From contig OZ253937.1 of NCBI GenBank assembly GCA_965267185.1, positions 1,240,001-1,304,000 of the forward strand: a stretch of 64,000 bases of DNA, read 5' to 3'. This DNA is from G965267185 sp965267185 (GTDB lineage: Bacteria; Pseudomonadota; Alphaproteobacteria; UBA6615). The notes below the pieces were generated by a model, which made no database searches, was not told the DNA's origin, and saw only the letters and a list, made by a program, of their open reading frames with translations. A program made the translations under genes and the position numbers. Below are positions 32,937 to 41,671 of the stretch, in pieces (within the stretch, counting starts at the first letter, position 1; every line of letters begins with the position of its first letter).

Positions 32937-33422
32937 TTAAGCGGCGGTCTCGACGCGGGAGAATTCCGAGACGCGCGGACCGAAGCCGAGCTGCTGCAAC
33001 CAGAAGCTTTCAATGTTGCGCAGAATTTCGTTGGCTTGCATCAAGGTCTCGGCATCCACGTTGGCGCCGACTTCCTCGCTGTGACGCTCGAACATCGTCT
33101 CGAGGGCACGGCTCAGCGCCAAGCCTTTTTCCGTCAACCGAACACGGACCGAGCGGCGGTCATGCGACGAGCGCTCCTGATGGAGGTAGCCGTTTTCGGT
33201 CATCTTTTTGACGTTGTAGGAAACGTTGGAGCCCAGATAGTAGCCCCGCAGCGTCAATTCGCCGACAGTCAGTTCGTCGCCGCCGATGTTGTAGAGGATC
33301 AGCGCCTGAACGTTGTTAATGTCGCGGACATCGGTGCTATCGAGCTCGTTCTTGATAACCTCAAGAAACTGGCGATGCATCCGTTCGAGCGAGTTAATAG
33401 TCGATAGATAAGCCTGCTTCAC
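32937..33422 (-). CDS. MarR-type winged-helix regulator, LdtR-like
   Basis: 161 residues: an N-terminal helix MKQAYLSTINSLERMHRQFL, winged helix (~35-105, with TLRGYYLGSNVSYNVKKMTE recognition part and SSHDRRSVRVRLTEKG wing) and a C-terminal dimerisation helix. The sequence matches the alphaproteobacterial group that includes LdtR of Liberibacter, which controls an L,D-transpeptidase gene and stress responses. Target here unknown. A perfect CtrA-type site lies 59 bases upstream of its start. Confidence 0.88.
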   Translation of the reverse strand: MKQAYLSTINSLERMHRQFLEVIKNELDSTDVRDINNVQALILYNIGGDELTVGELTLRGYYLGSNVSYNVKKMTENGYLHQERSSHDRRSVRVRLTEKGLALSRALETMFERHSEEVGANVDAETLMQANEILRNIESFWLQQLGFGPRVSEFSRVETAA

Positions 33423-33480
33423 CGTCCGCCCTCCGGGGTTTGGTGCGATTTGAAACGTTCCCCAGTATGGCCTTAACTGG

Positions 33481-33495
33481 TTAAAGATGGCTTAA
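33481..33495. promoter_or_regulatory. Perfect CtrA-type site TTAA-N7-TTAA
   Basis: TTAAAGATGGCTTAA matches the CtrA consensus exactly and is placed 59-73 bases upstream of the LdtR-like start, where it could act on the promoter. An overlapping inverted repeat TTAAC-TG-GTTAA is at 33473-33484. CtrA itself is not in the window. Confidence 0.5.
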
Positions 33496-33553
33496 GCTAA
33501 TTTAGCCCAAAACCTCGCTAAAATGCGTTGAAATTATTGGTAAATTCCGGCTT

Positions 33554-34444
33554 TCAGCCGCTCTGAATCTGGCGGATTATGGCGGAAAAATCGAGCGCCG
33601 CGTTATCGCCCAAACTCGCGAACGTCTCGTAAAGCTGGGTGGCCTGGGCGCCCAGCGGCGTATTGGCCCCCGAAGCCGCCGCGGCATCCTGCGATAGGCG
33701 CAAATCCTTGAGCATCATGGCGACGGTAAATCCGGCCGCATAGTCGCGATTGGCCGGCGATGTCGGCACCGGTCCCGGTACCGGGCAATAGCTCGTCATC
33801 GCCCAGCATTGGGAGGTCGCGGTGGACGCGATGTCCCATAGCTTCTGGGTATCAAGACCGAGCTTCTCGGCCAGCGAGAAGCCCTCGCTGACGGCGATCA
33901 TCTCGATCGCCAGCATCAAATTGTTGCACGCCTTGGCCGCTTGACCGGCGCCGGGCCCGCCCGCGTGAAACAGATTCTGGCCCATCGCCGCCAAGATCGG
34001 TTCAGCGCGCTTGTAGGCGTTATCCGCGCCGCCGCACATGAAGGTCAGTGTCCCAGCCTCCGCGCCGCCGACACCGCCGGATACCGGCGCATCGATCATC
34101 TCCAGCCCCTTGTCGGCAGCCACCGCGATGACGTCGCGGGCGGTCGCCACATCGATCGTGGAAGAATCAATCAGTAGCGTTCCCTCCGCCACAACATCGA
34201 TCACCTTATCGGCCTCGATATAGACGGAGCGCACATGCTCGCCCGCCGGCAGCATGGTGATGACGATCTCGGCGCCGGCGGCCGCGCCAGCGGCATTGTC
34301 GGCGGCCGTCGCTCCGGCCTCGACGGCCCGCGCCACGGCGTCGGGCGCGATGTCGAACGCGGCGACGCTGTGGCCCGCCCCGATAAGGTTGGCGACCATG
34401 GGACCGCCCATATTGCCCAGTCCGATAAATCCGATCGTTGCCAT
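33554..34444 (-). CDS. mmsB: 3-hydroxyisobutyrate dehydrogenase
   Basis: NAD-dependent enzyme making methylmalonate semialdehyde in valine breakdown. 296 residues: Rossmann motif IGFIGLGNMGGPM, substrate motif DAPVSGGVGGAEAGTLTFM and catalytic Lys in GQAAKACNNLMLA. It is the last gene of a leftward three-gene valine operon. The following dehydrogenase MmsA is not in the window. Confidence 0.95.
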   Translation of the reverse strand: MATIGFIGLGNMGGPMVANLIGAGHSVAAFDIAPDAVARAVEAGATAADNAAGAAAGAEIVITMLPAGEHVRSVYIEADKVIDVVAEGTLLIDSSTIDVATARDVIAVAADKGLEMIDAPVSGGVGGAEAGTLTFMCGGADNAYKRAEPILAAMGQNLFHAGGPGAGQAAKACNNLMLAIEMIAVSEGFSLAEKLGLDTQKLWDIASTATSQCWAMTSYCPVPGPVPTSPANRDYAAGFTVAMMLKDLRLSQDAAAASGANTPLGAQATQLYETFASLGDNAALDFSAIIRQIQSG

Positions 34445-34468
34445 CGTGTCTCTCCTCTGTTTTCGGCT

Positions 34469-35515
34469 CTAGCCGAAATCCGGCTCGCCCTCTACCGGGG
34501 CGAAATACTCGTCGACATCCAGCTCGTTGACCCCCGCCAGATCCGGTGGATCCCAGTTCGGCGCGCCATCCTTGTCGATCACGACCGCGCGGATGCCTTC
34601 GAACAAATCATGGCCGCGAAAGCAGCGATCGGCAATGCGGTATTCCATGGTCATCGCATCTTCAAAGCGTGTCAGCTCCGCGCCGGTCCGCAATTGACGG
34701 AACGTCACTTTCAGACTGGTCGGCGATTTGGCGCCGATCGTCTCTGCCGTCTCATTTCCCCAGGCCGTGCCCTCAGCCGCCAGACGCGCGAGGATCGCTT
34801 CCACCGTGGTGGCCGAAAAGCACCGGTTGATCGCCGGCTGGTGCTCGGCAAGTTTGTTGGGCCCCGGATCGGCGGCAAACTGGGCTAATACCGCGCCGAT
34901 CACCTCGCGGTCGCTAGCCGTGTTTGCCAGCGCATCGAAGACGTCATCGAGTTTGTCCGACGGGATATAGACATCGGCGATACCGGCGTACAAACAATCG
35001 GCGGCGCGCATGCGATAGCCGGTTAGCCCCAGATACATGCCGGTCTCACCGGGACAGCGGGGCAGGAACCAGCTGGCACCGATATCCGGAAACAGGCCGA
35101 TCCCGGTCTCCGGCATAGCGAATAATGTGCGTTCGGTAACCACCCGGTGCGAGCCATGGATCGAGACACCGACCCCGCCGCCCATCACCACGCCGTCCAT
35201 CAGCGCGATGAAGGGCTTGGGGTAGTTGAATATGGTGACGTTCAGCGTGTATTCGGCGCTGTAGTAGGTCGGTCCGAAGTCGGTGCCGCGCTTGTTATAG
35301 AGGTCGCGGATATCGCCGCCGGCGCAGAACGCGCGGTCGCCGGCACCCTGAATAACCACCGCAGCGATGGCGTCGTCGGCCGCCCATTCGTGCAGTTTCG
35401 GCCCGATCGCCTGCACCATCGCCAGGGACAACGCATTGAGCGCCTCGGGCTTGTTCAGCGTGATCACCCCGAGGCTACCGCGCTCTTCGAGTAAAACTTC
35501 CGAAGTATCAGACAT
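34469..35515 (-). CDS. 3-hydroxyisobutyryl-CoA hydrolase (enoyl-CoA hydratase/isomerase family)
   Basis: 348 residues with the crotonase fold: oxyanion segments AFCAGGDIRDLY and MDGVVMGGGVGVSIHGSHRV, then MPETGIGLFPDIGASWFLPR, typical of the HIBYL-CoA hydrolase branch, and a longer C-terminus than ordinary enoyl-CoA hydratases. Its place between isobutyryl-CoA dehydrogenase and MmsB supports the valine-pathway hydrolase role over a generic hydratase. Confidence 0.92.
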   Translation of the reverse strand: MSDTSEVLLEERGSLGVITLNKPEALNALSLAMVQAIGPKLHEWAADDAIAAVVIQGAGDRAFCAGGDIRDLYNKRGTDFGPTYYSAEYTLNVTIFNYPKPFIALMDGVVMGGGVGVSIHGSHRVVTERTLFAMPETGIGLFPDIGASWFLPRCPGETGMYLGLTGYRMRAADCLYAGIADVYIPSDKLDDVFDALANTASDREVIGAVLAQFAADPGPNKLAEHQPAINRCFSATTVEAILARLAAEGTAWGNETAETIGAKSPTSLKVTFRQLRTGAELTRFEDAMTMEYRIADRCFRGHDLFEGIRAVVIDKDGAPNWDPPDLAGVNELDVDEYFAPVEGEPDFG

Positions 35516-35528
35516 CTTTTTGTTCTTA

Positions 35529-36668
35529 TTACTGTCTTAGAAAATCGCGCGCGATGATGACCCGCATGATTTCGTTGGTACCTTCGAGGATTTGGTGCAC
35601 CCGCAAATCGCGCAGATAACGCTCGATGGGGAACTCCTTCAGATAACCGTAGCCGCCGTGTAACTGCAGCGCCCGGTTGACCACTTCGAAGCCGAAATCC
35701 GTCGCCAAGCGTTTCGCCATCGCCGCCGCAGCCGTGGTCCCCGGCGCGCCATTGTCGAGCATCCACGCCGCCCGGTGCAGCATCACGCGGGACGATTCCA
35801 GCTCGGTCGCCATGTCGGCGAGTTGGAACTGCAGCGCCTGAAACTCGGCCAGCGTTTGGCCGAACTGTTTGCGGGTTTTGGTATGCTCCCGGGCTAAGTC
35901 TAGGCAGGCCCGTGCGCCGCCGATCGAGCAGGCGCCGATATTGATACGCCCACCGTCGAGCCCCTGCATGGCGATCTTGAAACCGTCACCCTCTTCGCCG
36001 ATGCGATTGGTGACCGGCACGCGGCAGTCTTGAAAAATGACCGCGGCGGTGGGTTGGCTGTTCCAGCCCAGTTTCTTCTCCAGCTTACCGAAGCTGAGGC
36101 CCGGCGAATCCTTTTCAACCGCGATGCATGAGACACCGTCGGCGCCATCGCCGCCGGTCCGCAGCATGCACACATAGACATCCGACGCCGATCCGCCGGA
36201 GATAAATGCCTTCTCGCCATTGATCACATAGTGGTCGCCGTCGCGCACCGCGCTCGACCGCAGCGACGCGGCGTCGGATCCCGCACCGGGTTCGGTCAGG
36301 CAGTAGCTAGCGAAATGCTCCATGGTCATCAGCTTCGGCAGGAAACGGGCCCTCACCTCGTCGTTGCCGAACCGGTCGATCATCCATGACGCCATGTTGT
36401 GGATCGAGATATAGGCCGCGGTCGACGGACACGCCGACGCCAGTTCTTCAAAGATAAGGGCCGCGTCCAGACGGCCCAGCGCGGAGCCGCCATGGACGTC
36501 AGAGCAATAGATACCGGCGAAGCCCAGCGCGGCAGCCTGGCGCAGCGTATCGACCGGGAAGATCGCTTCTTCATCCCACTTTGCCGCGTGGGGCAGCATT
36601 TCGTCGGTGGCGAACCCCCGCGCCATGTCCTGAATAGCGATCTGTTCTTCGCTGAGTTGAAAATCCAT
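35529..36668 (-). CDS. Isobutyryl-CoA dehydrogenase (acyl-CoA dehydrogenase)
   Basis: 379 residues with the acyl-CoA dehydrogenase core: YCLTEPGAGSDAASLRSSAV, GEKAFISGGSASDVYVCM, and catalytic Glu E362 in LEGTNEIMRVIIARDFL. The C-terminal Glu position and the downstream genes point to isobutyryl-CoA (valine) rather than straight-chain substrates. It is the first gene of the operon; no upstream regulator is seen. Confidence 0.92.
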   Translation of the reverse strand: MDFQLSEEQIAIQDMARGFATDEMLPHAAKWDEEAIFPVDTLRQAAALGFAGIYCSDVHGGSALGRLDAALIFEELASACPSTAAYISIHNMASWMIDRFGNDEVRARFLPKLMTMEHFASYCLTEPGAGSDAASLRSSAVRDGDHYVINGEKAFISGGSASDVYVCMLRTGGDGADGVSCIAVEKDSPGLSFGKLEKKLGWNSQPTAAVIFQDCRVPVTNRIGEEGDGFKIAMQGLDGGRINIGACSIGGARACLDLAREHTKTRKQFGQTLAEFQALQFQLADMATELESSRVMLHRAAWMLDNGAPGTTAAAAMAKRLATDFGFEVVNRALQLHGGYGYLKEFPIERYLRDLRVHQILEGTNEIMRVIIARDFLRQ

Positions 36669-36725
36669 CGGCCGCCTTCCCTAGCCCCGCGCGATAATAG
36701 CTAGGGCTGGCCCGCGCGCAACAAA

Positions 36726-36749
36726 AAGGGCCGCCCGGAGGCGGCCCTT
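36726..36749 (-). terminator. Intrinsic terminator of the LLM oxidoreductase gene
   Basis: 10-bp perfect stem AAGGGCCGCC / GGCGGCCCTT with a CGGA loop; on the minus strand it is followed by TTTTTGTT. It lies 18 bases after the LLM gene stop and separates it from the valine operon. Confidence 0.88.
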
Positions 36750-36767
36750 CATGGCCTGCGCCGCCGC

Positions 36768-38009
36768 TTACTCCGCAGCGACCGGCGTGTCGTAGTCGGC
36801 GATTTCGAGTTCCGGCAATACCTTGGTCATGAAGGTTTCCAGCTCATCGATCACCACTTGCTTGGGCGCCATGGCGTAGTGCCAGATCAGGCAGAGATAC
36901 TCCGCCGGAATGCGCTCATAGGTGTGCTTCCACTGAGCGATCGCATCGTCGAGATTGCCGCCGATGAAGATGCCCATGTCGATCATGCGCTGGACCATCG
37001 CCTCGTCGCTGTCGACACCATCGACCAGGAACGGGAAGAACGACCCGTAAATATTCTTGTAGAACTCGGCGTCGTAGTCGGCGAGTTGCTGGCGAAAATG
37101 GGCGTCGTCCTTCGAGAAATGCGGCCAGCGCACGATGCACTGGTTCGCGCCGAACTGATAGTCGAGCCCATGCTGACGGCCCTCGTCCACATAGACGTTG
37201 GCAAGTTCGACCAGATGGTCGAGCGGCGTGAAATAGACCGGCCGGAAGCCGTTGCGCGAGCAGAAGCGGATCGAGTCCGGGCTCGCACTCACCGCCACGA
37301 ACACAGGCGGGTGTGGATCCTGATACGGTTTCGGCACGACGCTGACGCGGCGTACCGTAGTGCCATCCTCGTCGATTTCGCCGGGCGCCCCCATCTCACG
37401 CGCCACGCGGGCCGCCGGAAAATTCTCCACCCCGGTCTCATAGGGGTACGGCGCCTTGTAGTATTTGCCATCGAACGCAACCGTTTCGTTCTTCCAGCAA
37501 TCGACCACTTGCAACACCCGCTCCTCGAAGAGCTCCCGGTTGGCCTGGTCGACATCGCCACCATCCGACGCCGTGGCCTTGGCATCGACATACTGCCCCA
37601 TGATGTGCGTCCAGCGCGCCTGATAGCCGCGCGCAAACCCGGCAAAATATTTGCCCTGGGTGATATGGTCGTTGACCGCCATTTCCTCAGCCATGCGGAT
37701 GGGATCGCGCGTCGCCGCCACATATCCTATGGTACCGACGCGGGTGTTCTTGACGTGTTGCGACCAAAAGGCGTTGACCACGCCGGGATTAGGCGCCAAT
37801 TCGTAGCCTTCCGAATGCATGTGATGCTCGATGGTACTGCAGGCCCAGACCCCCAATTCATCGGCGGCTTTCACAATGTCGACCGTGTCGTGAAGCACGC
37901 GGTTGTAGAGCTCGGCGTCGCGGCCAATCGGCCGTTTCGCGGCCCGGTCCGCTTCGTTTTCCGCTGGCAGAACCGGATACAAATTGACGATAACTTTTGG
38001 GCGTGCCAT
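36768..38009 (-). CDS. LLM-class flavin-dependent oxidoreductase
   Basis: 413 residues of the luciferase-like monooxygenase fold: VWACSTIEHHMHSEGYELAP with the family His residues, IGYVAATRDPIRMAEEMAVN, FAGFARGYQARW and PVFVAVSASPDSIRFCSRNG. It would use reduced flavin (F420 is unlikely in this group) to oxidise an unknown substrate. The start at 38009 has GGGGAGGGGG just upstream; the open frame reaches 38225 with unlikely sequence. It is a single-gene unit, divergent from hemB. Confidence 0.9.
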   Translation of the reverse strand: MARPKVIVNLYPVLPAENEADRAAKRPIGRDAELYNRVLHDTVDIVKAADELGVWACSTIEHHMHSEGYELAPNPGVVNAFWSQHVKNTRVGTIGYVAATRDPIRMAEEMAVNDHITQGKYFAGFARGYQARWTHIMGQYVDAKATASDGGDVDQANRELFEERVLQVVDCWKNETVAFDGKYYKAPYPYETGVENFPAARVAREMGAPGEIDEDGTTVRRVSVVPKPYQDPHPPVFVAVSASPDSIRFCSRNGFRPVYFTPLDHLVELANVYVDEGRQHGLDYQFGANQCIVRWPHFSKDDAHFRQQLADYDAEFYKNIYGSFFPFLVDGVDSDEAMVQRMIDMGIFIGGNLDDAIAQWKHTYERIPAEYLCLIWHYAMAPKQVVIDELETFMTKVLPELEIADYDTPVAAE

Positions 38010-38186
38010 AGCCCCCTCCCCTTTTGTTATTGCTCGTATTTGCGAGACGACGTACCGGTGTATCCAGATGTTGCCCCAGCCGTGCCCTTGTTGCAAATCG
38101 CATAACCAACGATGGCGGGCGCGCTGCGGCGGGGCTATGGTGCAAGGTGTCTGTCGAGTTTCTCCGAAGGAAAGATCATTATCGAA

Positions 38187-39200
38187 ATGACCGGGCCAAC
38201 CACTCCTATCGGCGGCTATCCGCAAACCCGAATGCGCCGCAACCGGCGCTACGACTGGTCACGCCGCATGGTGCGTGAGAACCAACTCAGCCCCGACGAT
38301 TTTATCTGGCCGGTGTTCGTGCGCGACGGAACTGACACCGAGGAGCCGGTCCCGACCATGCCGGGCGTGGTGCGCCGAACCGTCGACTTGCTGCCAGCAG
38401 CAGTCGGCGAAGCGAAAGGTCTAGGCATCCCGTCAGTTGCAATCTTTCCCGCAATCGACCCCGACTTGAAAAAGCCAACGGGTGAAGAAGCCTGGAACCC
38501 CGACAATCTGGTCTGCCGTGCCATCCGTTCCATCAAGGACGCACATCCGGAAGTGGGCGTTGTCTGCGATGTAGCGCTCGACCCATTCAACTCCGACGGC
38601 CATGACGGCATCGTTCGCGACGGCCATGTGGTCAACGACGAGACGATCGAAGCGCTGTGCCGGCAGGCGCTGGTACAGGCCGAAGCAGGCTGCGACGTCA
38701 TCGCACCGTCCGACATGATGGATGGCCGCGTCGGCGCCATCCGCGAGGCGCTCGACACTTCGGGCTTCGAACGGACGATGATCATGTCGTACGCCGCAAA
38801 GTACTCGTCGGCCTTCTATGGCCCCTTCCGCGACGCCATCGACAGTTCGGGGTTCCTCGCCGGCGAAACCAAAGACACTTATCAGATGGACCCGGCGAAC
38901 ACCGATGAAGCGCTACGCGAGGTCGCCCTCGACCTTGCCGAGGGCGCCGATATGGTGATGGTCAAACCGGCTCTGCCCTATCTCGACATTATCTGGCGGG
39001 TGAAGGAGCGATTCGGGGTACCGACATTCGCCTACAATGTCAGCGGCGAATACGCGATGGTTCGCTTCGCCGCGGAAGCCGACGCAATCGATCTGACAAA
39101 AGCCATGATGGAAACGCTGGTGTCGTTCAAGCGCGCCGGCTGCAACGGTGTTTTGACTTACTTCGCCATCGACGCCGCCCGGCTGCTCAACTCCGCCTGA
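38187..39200 (+). CDS. hemB: Delta-aminolevulinic acid dehydratase (porphobilinogen synthase)
   Basis: HemB condenses two 5-aminolevulinate molecules in haem synthesis. The 337-residue enzyme has both Schiff-base lysines, in MSYAAKYSSAFYGPFRDA and MVMVKPALPYLDI. The metal loop reads CDVALDPFNSDGHDG: the zinc Cys triplet is replaced by Asp/Ala, the Mg-dependent type seen in Pseudomonas and Rhodobacter. An upstream ATG at 38112 is in frame, but the added 25 residues are unlike the family. Confidence 0.96.
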   Translation: MTGPTTPIGGYPQTRMRRNRRYDWSRRMVRENQLSPDDFIWPVFVRDGTDTEEPVPTMPGVVRRTVDLLPAAVGEAKGLGIPSVAIFPAIDPDLKKPTGEEAWNPDNLVCRAIRSIKDAHPEVGVVCDVALDPFNSDGHDGIVRDGHVVNDETIEALCRQALVQAEAGCDVIAPSDMMDGRVGAIREALDTSGFERTMIMSYAAKYSSAFYGPFRDAIDSSGFLAGETKDTYQMDPANTDEALREVALDLAEGADMVMVKPALPYLDIIWRVKERFGVPTFAYNVSGEYAMVRFAAEADAIDLTKAMMETLVSFKRAGCNGVLTYFAIDAARLLNSA

Positions 39201-39204
39201 CCGA

Positions 39205-39810
39205 ATGACCAACAGCGATCATCGCGAGCCCGGCGCGCCACCGCCGTTCTTCGTTTATTACAACCCCCAGGTGCATCTGATAAAGCTGGTGGCTATTTTA
39301 GCCATTTGCATCGTCTTGATTATCATTCCGTTTTTGGTGGAGGGCGCCGGGGGCGACGCGGTGCGTCTGATCGGCGTCTTTATCGTCGCCTTCCTCATTT
39401 GGGCCTACCTCACGTACAACCGCATGCGGGACCAGCGCCCGCAAGTGGTCGTGGACACCAATGGGATATTTGTGCGCGATTGGCATGTCGACATCGTGCC
39501 GTGGGAGCAAATCGACTTCATCGCCCATTCCAGCTCGGTGCGCCGCGGTATCATCAGCGCCCTCACGCGATCGCGGCGCGGCCCCTATCTGCTGTTCAAA
39601 TTTACGGAAATGCCGAAGTTCACCTCGTCGATGCCGCCGCCATTTTCGTGGCTGCAGAAAATCTGGGTCGATATCGAACTCCAGGAACCTGCCGTCATGG
39701 AGTATGGCCTCAACGTCAAAGCAACGGTGATCCTGCAAGCGATTCAAGAACATATCGCTCACTGGCAGCGCACCGGCGGCGATAAGCAATCGGACGTCAC
39801 GATCGCGTAA
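39205..39810 (+). CDS. Membrane protein with PH-like domain, function unknown
   Basis: 201 residues. Two transmembrane segments (~25-45 LIKLVAILAICIVLIIIPFL and ~52-70 AVRLIGVFIVAFLIWAYLTY) and a soluble part that reads like a small beta-rich PH/STM3941-type domain (VVVDTNGIFVRDWHVDIVPW, EQIDFIAHSS). It starts five bases after hemB and is probably cotranscribed. Family assignment is tentative. Confidence 0.7.
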   Translation: MTNSDHREPGAPPPFFVYYNPQVHLIKLVAILAICIVLIIIPFLVEGAGGDAVRLIGVFIVAFLIWAYLTYNRMRDQRPQVVVDTNGIFVRDWHVDIVPWEQIDFIAHSSSVRRGIISALTRSRRGPYLLFKFTEMPKFTSSMPPPFSWLQKIWVDIELQEPAVMEYGLNVKATVILQAIQEHIAHWQRTGGDKQSDVTIA

Positions 39811-39966
39811 ACACGCCCGCAATAGTATTTCGATGAGATATATTGCCGTTGCCGCCCGGCGCGCCTACGTAACGGGCAAGATTTGTCGCGTAATGATTGA
39901 CGGCAAGCATGTACGGGGCCCTAGGCCGATGCGCCGCCATCGGCCGGATACAGAGGAGACTGAGAG

Positions 39967-40626
39967 ATGACATTACAAATCGGAAGCACCGCACCCGACT
40001 TTGTCGCGGAGACGACGGAAGGCAGCATTAGCTTTCACGATTGGATCGGCGATGGTTGGGCGGTCCTGTTTTCGCACCCGAAGGACTTCACCCCGGTCTG
40101 CACGACCGAGCTAGGCTACATGGCCAAGCTCAAGCCCGAGTTCGACAAACGCAACGTTAAGATTATCGGTCTCAGCATCGACCCGGTCGACGATCACGAG
40201 AAATGGGTGAAAGACATCGAGGACACGGCCGGTGTCCCGGTGACTTATCCGCTGATCGGCGATACCGATCTGTCGGTGGCCAAGCTTTACGGCATGCTCC
40301 CCGCCGATACGGAAGGCGGCGCCGAAGGCCGCACTCCGGCGGACAATGCCACCGTGCGCAACGTCTACGTCGTCGGCCCCGATAAGGCGGTCAAGCTGGT
40401 GATCTCCTATCCCATGAGCACCGGGCGCAACTTCGACGAAATTCTGCGCGCCATCGATTCACTCCAGCTCACGGCGAACCATCAGGTGGCCACGCCCGTG
40501 AACTGGAAGCACGGCGAAGACGTGATCATTCTGCCTGCCGTTTCCGACGAAGCCGCGAAGGAAAAATATCCCGACGGCTGGGACGCGCCGAAGCCTTACA
40601 TCCGCGTCGTGCCCGATCCGAGTTAA
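39967..40626 (+). CDS. 1-Cys peroxiredoxin (Prx6 type)
   Basis: 219-residue thiol peroxidase. Peroxidatic Cys C45 in HPKDFTPVCTTELG with the Thr/Pro and a later Arg of the active site. The long C-terminal extension (VATPVNWKHGEDVIILPAVS, then PDGWDAPKPYIRVV) is the Prx6 dimerisation region, and no resolving Cys is present. AGGAG precedes the ATG. Transcription ends at a strong hairpin just downstream. Confidence 0.95.
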   Translation: MTLQIGSTAPDFVAETTEGSISFHDWIGDGWAVLFSHPKDFTPVCTTELGYMAKLKPEFDKRNVKIIGLSIDPVDDHEKWVKDIEDTAGVPVTYPLIGDTDLSVAKLYGMLPADTEGGAEGRTPADNATVRNVYVVGPDKAVKLVISYPMSTGRNFDEILRAIDSLQLTANHQVATPVNWKHGEDVIILPAVSDEAAKEKYPDGWDAPKPYIRVVPDPS

Positions 40627-40650
40627 GCTCACCAAAATATTGCATCAAGA

Positions 40651-40681
40651 ACGGGCGCTCTTTGTAGGCGCCCGTTTTTTA
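40651..40681 (+). terminator. Intrinsic terminator of the peroxiredoxin gene
   Basis: 8-bp stem ACGGGCGC / GCGCCCGT, loop TCTTTGTAG, followed by TTTTTT. It lies 24 bases after the stop codon and slightly overlaps the end of the convergent hydrolase gene. Confidence 0.92.
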
Positions 40682-41671
40682 TTCAGCCAACCTACGGGGC
40701 GCAGACTGCCCGAAGAACTGAACGATGGCGTTATCGTGCCATCTGCCGCCCCGCCCATGAAAGCCGACATGCCCGCCGCCCGCAGTAATTTGCGGCACCA
40801 AGTTCTTGTTCGCCGACCAGTTTACCCGTCGATAGATGGCGGCCGGGATCCAAGGATCGTTGTCGGCGTGAATAACCAATGTCGGTATTTCGATCGCGGG
40901 TAAAAAAGATTCAGCGCTGCAGCGGTTGTAATAATCGTCGGCGCCGGTGAATCCGTTCAGCGGCCCGACCACCCCATCGTCGAGTTCGTAGAGCGTGCGC
41001 GACTTGTGAACTTTTTCGACCTGCTTAGCATCGAGTATCGACGGTCCGCTCAACCACTCTTGTTTCGCATTGGCGACCAGCCAACGGTGATAGACCCGGT
41101 TACGGAACGCATTTATGCGCCTCGTCGACTGGATCAGGTCGATGGGCGCGGAAACCGACACTGCGGCCTGCAACGGCGTCGCCGCCCCCTCCTCACCGAG
41201 ATACTTCATCAGCATATTGCCGCCGAGCGAAAATCCGACGGCGGTCAAACCGCGTCTGGTTATACGATCAGGCAACGCCGCAACGATCTGCCGGAAATCG
41301 TCGCTCCGCCCCGCGTGGTAAAGCTCGCGGCAATCGGCGCGGGTCGGCCCGGCACCGCGAAGGTTAAGCCGCAGCACGGGGAAGCCGTTTTCCAGCAGGT
41401 GTTTCGCCGAGGCGAACATATAGGCGCTGTCGGCACAGCCGGTGAAACCATGAACGAGAACGACCGTTGGTCTCTCCCTTTCGCCCGCCGGCGAATGAAA
41501 CGACGCGCTCAACCGGTCGCCGTTGGTCATCGAAAAAGCGAGCGGCTCGGCCGGCCACGCCGATAGGTCGGGGTAGTCGCGCAACAAATAATTGCGCAAC
41601 GTCTGGAGGTCGGGTCCCCACCACGGCATCCGTGCGCGAAACGGGGAAAATGTCGCTGCTCCGCCACTCAT
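40679..41671 (-). CDS. Alpha/beta hydrolase, YheT/ABHD type
   Basis: 330 residues. Catalytic triad visible: Ser in VGFSLGGNML, Asp in VIHADNDPWIP and His in GGGHVGFHGR; oxyanion VVLVHGFTGC. The layout matches the YheT/ABHD1-3 group of putative esterases, whose true substrates are largely unknown. Its start overlaps the upstream hydrolase gene stop by four bases (ATGA), so the two are coupled. Confidence 0.9.
   Translation of the reverse strand: MSGGAATFSPFRARMPWWGPDLQTLRNYLLRDYPDLSAWPAEPLAFSMTNGDRLSASFHSPAGERERPTVVLVHGFTGCADSAYMFASAKHLLENGFPVLRLNLRGAGPTRADCRELYHAGRSDDFRQIVAALPDRITRRGLTAVGFSLGGNMLMKYLGEEGAATPLQAAVSVSAPIDLIQSTRRINAFRNRVYHRWLVANAKQEWLSGPSILDAKQVEKVHKSRTLYELDDGVVGPLNGFTGADDYYNRCSAESFLPAIEIPTLVIHADNDPWIPAAIYRRVNWSANKNLVPQITAGGGHVGFHGRGGRWHDNAIVQFFGQSAPRRLAE

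Noticed and set aside
36858..38105. Plus-strand open frame of 415 codons
   Set aside because: Antisense to the LLM oxidoreductase gene; no recognised motif.
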